A stretch of 64,000 nt of DNA from Wurfbainia villosa (Eukaryota; Streptophyta; Magnoliopsida; Zingiberales; Zingiberaceae), in the NCBI GenBank assembly GCA_025175895.1, contig CM045993.1:50906621-50970620 (forward strand). The letters run 5' to 3'. Positions 55,325 to 64,000 of this stretch are shown here, piece after piece. The stretch's first letter is position 1. Every line of letters begins with the position of its first letter. The notes under the pieces were generated by a model that had not been told where the DNA came from, searched no databases, and saw only the letters and a program-made list of their open reading frames with translations. A program made the translations under genes and the position numbers.

Positions 55325-56094
55325 GAACTTGCCGCTCTTTATTCATTTAAGTTCTTGACTAAATCCCGAGTGGCATTTGATTTGACTAATATGTCATCCA
55401 CGTAGACTTCCACATTTTTTCCTTTCTGTTCTGCAAAGATTTTGTCCATAAGGCGCTGATAGGTGACCCCTGCGTTCTTTAATCCGAACAACATTACCAC
55501 ATAAGCGTATAACCCTCCTGCAGTCACAAAGCTAACCCTCTTTTGATCTTCTTCGGCCAAAGGTATTTGATGATATCCTTGATATGCATCCATTAGGGAC
55601 ACCACTTCATATCCCATAGTAGAATCCACCAATTGATCAATACGAGGCAAGGGGTAGCAGTCTTTAGGGCACGCTTTATTTAAATCACGAAAATCGATAC
55701 ACATCCTCCATTGCCCCGAAGGCTTGGGGACCAAGACTACATTGGAAACCCATTCGGGAAACTGGATTTCCTTTACATGACCCGCTTTTAGCAGTTTGTC
55801 CACTTCTTCGGCTATGACCTTGTCCTTTTTCGATCCAAAATGTCGCCTCTTCTGTTGGACGGGTCGGGCTCCTTTAGTGATATTGAGATGGTGTTCAGTC
55901 ACTCGAGGGTTGATCCCCGTGAGATCATGCACATCTTTTGCAAAGATGTCTTCATTCTCCTTCAGGCAAGCCACCAGCTCTTCTTTGATTTCCAGCTGTC
56001 GTGCTATCCGTGCGGCCTTTCCTGGAGCGATTTCTACCAGTTCTCCTTCCTCTATTTTGCCAGCCTTGGGGGGGGGGCTTCTTCCAGGATGCAA
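55325..56094 (-). pseudogene. Tat pol: reverse transcriptase
   Basis: Clear gypsy RT motifs: VLVPKPSGQWRMCIDFRDLN, ACPKDCYPLPRIDQLVD, SLMDAYQGYHQIPL, MLFGLKNAGVTYQRLMDKIF and the catalytic EVYVDDILVKS. The frame ends at NLNE (stop about 55339), directly followed by KSGKFLGY in another frame. The usual 20 or so residues between these motifs are missing, which indicates a deletion of about 60-70 bp plus a shift. Confidence 0.92.
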
Positions 56095-56681
56095 ACATCA
56101 GAGATGATGACAGCTTTACCTTTGAGGTCATCGGTTCGGGCCTTCTTCTGATCGTCCCGAACCATTTGCACGTAGCAGCTCCTGGAGGCCTTCTGTTCTC
56201 CACGGACTTCTCCCACCAATTGACCCACTGGAAATTTCAGCTTCTGGTGGTATGGGGAAGCCACTGCCTGAAAAAGGGTGAGGAAAGGACGCCCAAGAAT
56301 AGCGTTATAAGTGGACAGGGCGTCTACAATGAGGAAAGGGATTATACTGGTTTTTTGGCTGGACTTTACGCCCAGAGTCAGAGGCAATGAAATCTGCCCC
56401 GTAGGGTCTACTACATACTCTGCGAATCAAAAGAGGGGGGTGGCCACATCTTCTAGCTGGGCATTCCCCAGCTGCATCTGTCCGAAGGCTTCCTGAAAGA
56501 GGATGTTGACGAAACTTCCTGAATCGACCAACACCCGGGCCACTTCATAATTGGTCAAGGATATACGAATAACCAAGGTGTCCGTATGGGGCAGTAGGAC
56601 ACCCTGTAAATCTTTTGGCCCGAATGAAATGGGCGGTGCAACTTGAATAGTCTGGTCGGTGACGATGGCTAAACTCTCCAT
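56052..56681 (-). pseudogene. Tat pol: aspartic protease
   Basis: The first piece (to 56427) carries the protease active site VLVDSGSFVNILF. A stop at about 56427 is followed in the same region by LPLTLGVKSSQKTSIIPFLI and YNAILGRPFLTLFQAVASPY, the C-terminal part of the protease with the conserved ILGRP motif. A run of G's near 56070 (seven to nine) marks a frameshift into the RT frame. Confidence 0.85.
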
Positions 56682-58172
56682 GAGACAGGCATACGACTTC
56701 GGTGCTCGGTTGGAGTCCCCATCGGTAGGTCCTCCAGCTATAATATGAATAACTCCTCGTGTGGGAACGTTATCTAGATTGGATGAAGGGCCCTCACCTG
56801 ATGGGGCTCCTTGGGAGACAACCTCTTGGGACGGCGTTTGAGGGAAAGTGACTTGAGGTTGTTGATTATAGGGCCCTGGACGAGTTACATTGGGTCAGGG
56901 GCCTCGCCGTGCCGGTCCTCCTGCTTGGAACCTTACTTGCGGATATGCAGTATGGAGGCAATCCAATTCCTCCTGTAACTTGAAACATCGGCCACTAGTG
57001 TGGCCATATTCCGTATGATATTGGCAGAAGAATGGGGCGGGGTTACGTGGGATCCCCTGCACCCTAAGGGTCGTCAGAGCGCACTGCTGATCATAGAATT
57101 CCATCTCTCATTCCTTCCAAGCGCTTCCGGCCATGATTTGTAATGGCGGAGGCGTAACACCTTGCAAAGATCGACGAGGTCTCGGAACCTCTCCAAAAGG
57201 TCTTGTATACTCCCGCCGAGTGCTTGAGGAGCAACGGACGAGCTCTTTCCTTGGGATCACGGCAAATTGCTCAGCCTCCGTACCTTTAATCCTTCTTCTT
57301 TACGGATAAACTGCTCTGCACGGCTTAGTAGCTCCTCATAACTATCCGCAGGTTGTCTTAACAAGGAGCTGAGGAAGGGGCCCTCCTTCAGCCCGTGCTG
57401 AATAGCGCCTCTGAAAGATTCGGATCGGGCTGAGGGGATTCCCTACGAAGTGAATCGGTGAAGATACCCCCTAAGGGATTCTGAGGGTCCCTGGGTGATA
57501 TGCATTAACATAGAGGCGCCCGCTTATACGCCTGCAATCGATAAATTCTAACCCAACATTCTCAAAACCAAAGTGATGGATCCTGGAGGCAGAGTATTGA
57601 ACCACTCTTGTGCCGAGCCAGTTAGGGTGGTTCGGAAGACTCGGCACTTGAGAGCGTCAGTATAACAGTGGAGCGAGGCCGCTCCGTCAAATTGAGATAT
57701 GTGCTCTTCGGGATCCGTCGAACCATCATACTTATTGATCTGAGGATTCTGGAAGTAAGATGGAGGGAGCTCAGAGAGAATGTACATTGTAAAGGGACTG
57801 GGCTCGTATACTTCCAGAGGTCTGGTTGATTGACTTTCACCCTGTTCTTCCCTGCGCGTTTGGGTGAAGGGCATAGTGTTCTGAGGCGTTCTTCCCCCAA
57901 GTCCGCCTCCAGGCAATATTTCCCCATTGACAGCTGTACGAGATGGAGGAGACATTTCTGGGGGTGGGGCCTCTGAAAGAAGGTTCACCGGAATACGGAT
58001 GTAGATATCCGGTCCTTATCCTTTCCCTAGCGAGGGCTTCTGTAATAGCATCATCCATCAGGGCCTTCAGCTGCGATGGTAGAAGGGTGATGGGGCGCTC
58101 CTCCGCTGCAGAGGTAGCAAGTTGTTGTACTTCTTCAGGTTGCATCTCGACGTCCAGCTCAAATGTTCCCAT
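56682..58172 (-). pseudogene. Tat gag
   Basis: The likely ATG is 58170-58172, only 14 bp inside the 5' LTR (MGTFELDVEMQPEEV). 57548-58172 holds the gag domain (INKYDGSTDPEEHISQFDGA, CRVFRTTLTGSAQEWFNTLP). 57105-57547 continues it but is broken by stops and shifts. 56895-57104 carries a Tat-type zinc knuckle, FFCQYHTEYGHTSGRCFKLQ. 56682-56894 is a Pro/Gly-rich linker to protease. At least three lesions are visible. Confidence 0.85.
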
Positions 58173-58185
58173 AGACGGCGCCAAC
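58166..58185 (-). other. Primer-binding site of the Tat element
   Basis: The minus strand reads GTTGGCGCCGTCTATGGGAA directly after the 5' LTR. TGGCGCCGT matches the start of the tRNA-Asp-type primer site used by many Tat elements; the rest matches less well. The gag ATG lies inside it. Confidence 0.7.
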
Positions 58186-59320
58186 TGATGCGGATGGGTG
58201 AAATATGTTCACTCCTTGCTAATGTTGTGAAGCACAGAGGGAGATCTCAGAGGGTTCTCACAGGCCTCAATCAGTAAAGAATAAGGAGATGAAGTAGATG
58301 AAACGCAAAAAAACCAGCACCAGCAATCGAAACTCAGACACAAGATGTAACGTGGTTCGGAATAAGGATTCCTACTCCACGGAGGTGAGCTTTCTCACCG
58401 GGGACAGTGCCCAAGCGCTTTCACTATGAAAGTCCTCCTTTACAGAAAAGAAATTTCCGGAGGTGGAGGAAAAGAACCTCTTACAATGATATCACCAAAC
58501 GAGAAAAGAATACAAGAGATGTAATAACAACCGATCACTGCCCTTCTTCTCCGGCGAGATGATTCTCCCTCTTCTCTTCCCCTTGCGTCCTCTTCTCTCT
58601 TGTTGGGTTGGAATAATTGCGGATCCTCCTTTCCTCCTTGCTTCCTCCCTTTTATCTTCCTTTTTCCTTCATCGTAACGTCGTGGGCTATCTCCATCGTA
58701 CACGTGGCCACTACCTCCACCTGGCGAATAATTCTGTTACAGATATGAGGAGTGAAGACTCCTTGGAATATTGCGTGGGGTCTCCCAAGCCATTGCCTAA
58801 CACCTCTTCCTCTACTTTTCGGGTAACTAGGTTAGACTATCTCCCTCAACCATCCGCTTTGGGTGAAGCTAGCTTAGGTCTATAGCCCACGGGTGCCCTA
58901 GCCCTAGGGTTCCTCATCAACCCGAACCAATTCCTCTTTTTCCCGTGCCAAACTTCCTTCGTATCGATCAGGTTAAGTCGACCCTCTATCCATCCAATCG
59001 GCTTTTGGAATTATCTAGCTGAACCAATTCTTGTTCCACTCCTAGCGAAGTGTCTTCCGTCTCTTCTTTGCCGTGTCAATTGCTTCTGCTAACTCTCCCG
59101 TGCCAATTGCTTTCGATATTCTTCCATACCAATGGCTTCTGATATTCATGCCCGAACCAATGACTTCTGATATTCACGCCCGAACCAATGACTTCTGATA
59201 TTCGTGCCCGAACTATTCTTCCTTTTCTCCCTTCGCTGAGCCGAATATTTTGGATTGGATCATGGGTCACCCGCTAACCCTTCTATCGGGAATTATATAG
59301 AAAAGGTACCAACAATATCA
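58186..59320 (-). repeat. 5' LTR of the Tat gypsy element
   Basis: 1135 bp; it pairs with 38306-39406. It has an additional copy of the short repeat TGACTTCTGATATTC (three units at 59128-59205 instead of two). Confidence 0.93.
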
Positions 59321-61536
59321 TTATAGTTACCCTTTACGTTATTGCTAGAATTGCTTTGATACTATATTTATTTGACCCTTGGATTCTAGGATGTCTGCTC
59401 ATCGTTAGCTTGTAGTTATTGATTGATATTACTGTTATTGTAAGATACCAAAAAATAAATAAATAAATAATAATAATATGTCCCTTGTTAATTAAGAAAT
59501 TATCTTAAATGATTTTTTTTGGGAATTTTCAAAAAATTTTCTGGAAACAAATGGAATTCATATGGCCGTTTAGGAGGGAGATTAAAATTTAAATAAGTAG
59601 TTGGGTCGACTTAGGCTAGCTTGGACTTAATCTAAGCTAGCTTAACCATAAAGGGTCGGCTTTCAAAAGAACGAACCCGACCTGTTTGCGCTTCTTTTCT
59701 TCCGTTTCTTCGGTTTCTCGCCGTCGACATTTCTTCCTCGAGCGTTTCTTCTTTCCATTTATCCATCCGCCCGATCGCTACTCCCGATTTTTCAAGTGCC
59801 GATTCCTTTCTCCTTCTCCGCATCAACGCCGCGAGCCATCCCCTGCTATTCGATCATCGGTCGTCGTCGCCACACTACTGCTGTCGCAAACCCAACCTTG
59901 ATGATGGAGTCGTAAATCTCCTCTTCCCGATCTCTGCCCGATCCAGTCGATCTCCACTTTATCTTCGCCCGATCGTTGCTCAAGCTCGTTGTCGCCACTG
60001 TCCTCGCTTGATAAGAGATCGATCTGCCATCGCGCTGCAGCCTTTCACTCGTCGGCCGTCACGCAGCCAGACTCCGCCGCCTGGCCACTCGTCGTCGCCG
60101 GATCTGGTCGCTGCTCCATCACCGCCGACCGCTTTCTTTTTTGTGTATGCTCTCTCATTGCCGCCCTCCGCTGATCCAAGCCGCAACGAGCTCAGATCGG
60201 CAAGATCTGTGTCACATCTTCTTGTTGTGTTTCCCCTGATCGTGCGGTGGACATCACCAACTTGGATCGGCGCCAGCCCTTCTGCTCACACAACACAACC
60301 ATCGTTCAAGCCTTCTGCCACCGGAGATCTTACGCGATCACAGTGACACTGCTATCCTAGCCACTGCCTGTTGCATCGACTCGTCTCCGGTGCCATGGGT
60401 TGCTCAACATCCTTGTTGTGGTTTATCGATGTGCAGATCATCTTGAGCGTATTCGTGTTGTAAATTGCACTATCAATTGCCGGACAAATCCTCCAACAAC
60501 CTATACATCCAGTTCGGGTAATCTCATTGTTTCCTTACTATTTTGGATTTATGGACTCTAGAGATTGGTTAGAAGGGAAGCTTATGTCTCTGCGATTACA
60601 GGTTGTGAGGGTGTTGGGATCGGGTTTCTTTTACATCCAATCTGACAATGGACTCAAATCTAATACCCTTAAGTGGAGCAAGAAACTGTGCAAGGAAAGT
60701 AAAGTGTGATAAGTTCAAATCTAGATGTTTATGGATGCATACTGTTGTTGCAATCGATCTGGTGGTTATGAATACTGGATTGTATCTATTATATAGATTG
60801 TGGTGAAAGTTCAAGAACTTGGATCAAGAAGCTAGTGCCATGGATTTGGAACTGGGTAAGTCTTGATTTGTATATGATAGCTATGTAATAAGTTGATACA
60901 ATAGTGTTAATTGGAGAGTTGATTTTGGTAATAATGAATGGTATGAGATTGCATCACTATGGGAATTGGTTGACCGATCAAGGATTAGAATTGGGTTAGA
61001 CCCCTATTCCTATAGATTGATTATGCTAGCATTTAGTTACTCTTTATGTTTTGTAACGGCAGGACCTTGATCGGAATAGTCTTTTGGACGTGAAGACAGT
61101 TACGGTTTACATAGCAAGTGGGTAATTTTCTACCCTGGTCAGGTAGATGTAATTGCATTCAGATTTAGACATAGATATGAGCATGTTATGTGTTCATATT
61201 ATCTTGACCCTGCTCTTATTATCGGTATGCTTGATACTTGTCGTTGGCTATATATGCTCAAATGTTGATATCACATTTTCCTTTTTCATGATTAAGGAGT
61301 TACAGATGTGATGTAGGTAGATCTATAAATATTTAGTAGGGTGTAGATGTTGGAGTACGGATGATAGCCCGATTTGTAAATTGGGTAAAGGTTCATCCGT
61401 GGATAGGTAATGCTCTAAAGGTAGGATTTATTCCAATACCCATATGTTGCATACTTATTACCAACCATGTGTTGTGTAATGGTTAAGTGAAGGATGATTA
61501 GTGTGTCGCTACGGATCGGTGGTCCCAGCTTGATAT
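59321..61536. other. Unclassified DNA right of the Tat element
   Basis: It begins with the TTATA duplication. 59640-60360 is pyrimidine-rich and less AT-rich, with a 112-codon frame (60008-60346) of Ser/Pro-rich composition; it looks like a 5' UTR or first exon but no domain is recognised. 60500-61536 has no long frame. It may be an unannotated gene start or an LTR of another family; I cannot decide. Confidence 0.4.
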
Positions 61537-61738
61537 GATTAGTCGAGTACGACTCTCTACAGGATAAAGAGTGTATCGATCAGTTGAGTACGACTCTCTA
61601 TTGGATAGAGAGTTATGATCAGTTGAGTACGACTCTCTACAGGATAGAGAGTTCATCGATCAGTTGAGTACGACTCTCTACAGGATAGAGAGCGTATTGA
61701 TTAGATGAGTACGACTCTCTGTTGAACAGAGAGTCTGT
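61537..61738. repeat. Five-unit hairpin tandem repeat (about 41 bp)
   Basis: Units start at 61537, 61578, 61617, 61658 and 61699 with GATCAGTTGAGTACGACTCT or a variant. Each contains an inverted repeat: ACTCTCTA-CAGGA-TAGAGAGT in units 2-4 (unit 2 has TTGGA as loop, unit 4 one mismatch) and ACTCTCTG-TTGAA-CAGAGAGT in unit 5. Confidence 0.9.
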
Positions 61739-62206
61739 GGTAGATGTCTGTACGTGTGACAGTACATTTATGTCATTTGCATGCATTCTGACGACATAGT
61801 CTCCCTTGGGGTTGAGAGAGTCGTCAGTCATCTTGCCTCCCAGGTTACTCCCCGAGGAGTAACTGGTGTGAGGCAGAGCATTTGTTGTGCCGCACTCTAC
61901 CACTATAGACGGTGGTAGTTGGAGTTGCGTGCAGTTGTTCTGGGTGCGTGGCACTCGATCACTCATTGGTAGTGTCAGTTAGAGTGGCCAGCAGCAGGGA
62001 CCCCCGTTGTGTAGCGAGCTCTTTACGCTCATATGCTACTTGATCATACTGCCCACTTAGCCACTCTAGAGCAGTAGTTGGTGTTGAGTTGAGACAGTTG
62101 TCATGTCGTGCCACCTAGGCCACACTGGGATCGTGGTAGCGAGTAGGGGTGCGCAGACATGACCATGCATGCTACATTGCCATATCTTATGGTGCTTTGC
62201 ATATTA

Positions 62207-62208
<2 letters not shown>
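61739..62208. other. Unclassified moderately GC-rich DNA
   Basis: No long frame. It contains several related phrases (ACTCTACCACTATAGACGG, ACTTAGCCACTCTAGAGCAG, GTGCCACCTAGGCCACACTG), suggesting a diverged repeat or LTR interior. Confidence 0.4.

Positions 62209-62262
<54 letters not shown>
62209..62262. repeat. (AT)27 microsatellite
   Basis: A perfect AT dinucleotide run of 54 bp, followed by further short AT runs to about 62305. Confidence 0.97.
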
Positions 62263-62264
<2 letters not shown>

Positions 62265-63444
62265 TTGTGATTAATATATATATAGATGCAGTCTATATAT
62301 ATATACTTATTGTGATGTTTGCATTTGATTGTACTATACTTGATGCATTTGGTTGTACATCATATTCATGCATGCTTCTTGCTGTTAGTTAAAGCCCTAG
62401 AACCAATCATGTGATGGTTGAATAGGGAACATTTTGTATCATATTCTATAAAGGCAAAGGATTGGTTATTATATTTACATCTTGCTTGTGCCAGCTAATT
62501 TAAATATAATAATGCCCTAGAAAAGTAGGTTCTTATCTACAGCACATCAATTGGCAGAATTGATTATGAGAGGCTGTAGAGAACACTTTCCTAAATGTTC
62601 CTAGTCAAGTATTAATATGCAAGGGCAATATTAATACATAAAGACTAGCATGTAGGTCAATTGATGACTTGATCTCACAAGTCATGGATATATGATATCA
62701 AGTTGACACATGGGTATATATTAGAGAATATATACTGAACTGACCCGCCATGAGAAAGTTTCATGGATCGTTATATGAGTGTCATAAACTTTCTCATGTG
62801 ACTATTGGTATGAATAGTCCTTAGACCTGAAGTCACTACGGTTCCCTACATAAGGAGTTATGTACTTTGGTATCGTCAAACGTCACCCGTAACAGGGTGG
62901 ACCATAAAGGCGATTACTGGGTATGTAACAAATTATGCGGAGGGATATGAGTGATGTAGATGGGATCTATCCCTTCCATATGACGGGAGTGATATCGGTG
63001 GGCCCCTTGATTGAGTAGAACTACTAAAACGCATGGCCATGCTCGAATGAGTCAATATGAGATATTGAGCTCATTTGTTTGAGTTAGTTTACTCAGGGAT
63101 CAAGAAACACATAGATTGATCGAGGATGACACGGTCTATGCCTCATTGATCAATCTGATATCGAGGATAGAAGGACACGGTCATATATTATAGTAGTCAC
63201 GGAAAGGTTAGTCGGATCTTGACTTATCTCGTAACTTGGGTAGCAATGATGTATTGCTAGATACCGCTCATTGCTTGTGTATCTAAAAGAGTTTAGATCC
63301 ACTGCCAACGTTATGAGAGCCTATAGGGTCACACACAAAGAGCATGATAATTAGAGGAATTAGAGTATTCTAGTTTGACTAGAATAATTTGGGAATAAGC
63401 TTAAGTACAAAATGGTTTTGGACTTTAAGCTTAATGAGAATTTT

Positions 63445-63655
63445 AGCTAATTGATTTAATGAGATTAATTCAATATGTTACCTTATTGATTTAATAAGAT
63501 TAATTCAATATGATAACATAAGCTTAATTGAATTAATAAGATTAATTCAATATGATAACATATGTTTAATTGAATTAATAAGATTAATTCAACATGCATG
63601 AATGCCACATAAGCATGCCACATAAGCATGCCACCTAAGCATCCACCTAAGCTAG
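63445..63655. repeat. Two short tandem repeats in the family C LTR
   Basis: 63445-63595: about three and a half units of 50-55 bp built on GAATTAATAAGATTAATTCA, itself an inverted repeat. 63596-63655: four units of the 14-mer GCCACATAAGCAT with small changes. Confidence 0.8.
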
Positions 63656-63769
63656 ATAAGGTGGAAGGGGACAAAATGGTTTTGTCTCCTTAAGTGGCCG
63701 CCAAAACAAAGGGGTCTCAATGCAATGGATTGCATTAAATTGTAGGAGGTGAAAGGGTTTTGCCAACCC

Positions 63770-63777
63770 TATAAAAG
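63770..63777 (+). promoter_or_regulatory. TATA box in the family C LTR
   Basis: TATAAAAG, about 1.39 kb into the LTR. The likely transcript start is near 63800. Confidence 0.6.
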
Positions 63778-64000
63778 GCCCCATGGAGTGGCCGGCCAAA
63801 GCATCATTTTGGATTGTGATTGTGGTGTGGTTGTGAGAGAGAGCTTGAGAAGCTTGGTAGAAGCTTTGGTTGTGTGGCTTTGTGAGTGTAGGCTAGCAAG
63901 AAGAGTAGTCTTCTTCCTCCTTTCTCTTCTTCCTAGATTCCTCTCCTTTAGGGACTTCTCTAGCAAGAAGTAAAGGAGAGCTCTTCTAGTTTCTCTTGTG

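Larger units (their letters stand above)
38306..59320 (-). mobile_element. Ty3/gypsy element of Tat type, 21 kb, with antisense genes and a nested element
   Basis: LTRs at 38306-39406 and 58186-59320 share TGATGCGG at the start and GTACCA..A.TATCA at the end, with TTATA duplications. Gag-pol reads on the minus strand, so the right LTR is the 5' LTR. Pol order is protease, RT, RNase H, a second archaeal-type RNase H, integrase. The second RNase H is the diagnostic trait of the Tat lineage (Ogre/Retand group). Between pol and the 3' LTR lie several genes on the opposite (plus) strand and a tandem array. Without nested TR-GAG2 and its duplication it is about 15.5 kb. All coding parts show lesions. 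Confidence 0.93.
62383..64000 (+). mobile_element. 5' part of a copia-type LTR (family C), continuing beyond the window
   Basis: It starts TGTTAGTTAAAGCCCTAGAA. Its layout parallels that of the family A LTR: a GTAGCAATGATGTATTGCTA phrase matching TGATGTACTACTAGGTGCCA, then AGCCTATAGGGTCACACACA matching AACCTATTTGGTCACACGCA, then a TATA box at 63770-63777. It is therefore most likely an LTR of a related copia family. The end, primer site and genes lie outside the window, so it could also be a solo LTR. Confidence 0.65.

Noticed and set aside
61637..61966. 109-codon minus-strand frame over the hairpin repeat
   Set aside because: It crosses the tandem repeat and has no recognisable domain; likely chance.
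62209..62262. (AT)n run as an origin or matrix-attachment site
   Set aside because: A plain dinucleotide microsatellite; nothing else supports a function.
1..64000. tRNA, rRNA or CRISPR-like arrays
   Set aside because: No cloverleaf or rRNA stretch was noticed. The tandem arrays at 49340-50745 and 61537-61738 lack unique spacers of constant length, and the genome is a plant's.

Overview
The window reads as nuclear DNA of a flowering plant. The support is large nested LTR retrotransposons, small GT-AG introns, TATA boxes inside LTRs, and one single-copy-looking plant transcription factor gene with RWP-RK and PB1 domains. A monocot is my best guess from the repeat style and the protein, but I cannot prove it from sequence alone. 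No rRNA, tRNA, CRISPR or bacterial-type operon was seen.

Layout. 1-2852: end of a minus-strand Ty1/copia element (family A), entering from beyond the left edge. 2926-17617: a minus-strand, pol-less, gag-only LTR element (called TR-GAG1, Sirevirus-like), split by a complete plus-strand family A copia element at 6109-15462. 17618-19673: a truncated family A LTR. 19674-21283: repeat remnant, AT-rich DNA and the 5' region of the host gene. 21284-25525: a four-exon NIN-like protein (NLP) gene, the only host gene I can call with confidence. 26995-34814: a plus-strand copia element (family B) with target-site duplication ATTTT and only a few coding lesions. 34815-38305: AT-rich intergenic DNA holding a CACTA-like miniature element (36763-37226) and a broken PPR-like gene fragment. 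38306-59320: a 21-kb Ty3/gypsy element of the Tat type in minus orientation, target-site duplication TTATA. It carries a second RNase H and several extra genes on the opposite strand, a 1.4-kb tandem array, and a nested TR-GAG2 (41006-46468) with an intact 571-aa gag. 59321-62382: unclassified DNA with a hairpin tandem repeat and an (AT)27 microsatellite. 62383-64000: the 5' part of another copia LTR (family C) leaving the window.

How the parts fit. The insertions can be ordered. Copia A went into the zinc-knuckle codons of TR-GAG1 gag, and TR-GAG2 went into an antisense gene of the Tat element. Both left 5-bp duplications (one with a single mismatch), so the interrupted reading frames can be followed across the insertions. 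The TR-GAG elements have gag but no protease, integrase or reverse transcriptase, so they must use pol proteins from a relative elsewhere.

The most interesting material is (i) the TR-GAG family, with repeated polypurine tracts and SalI-core palindromes in its LTRs; (ii) the antisense gene cluster of the Tat element, with its own TATA boxes and short introns; and (iii) two tandem arrays whose units carry hairpins with compensatory base changes.
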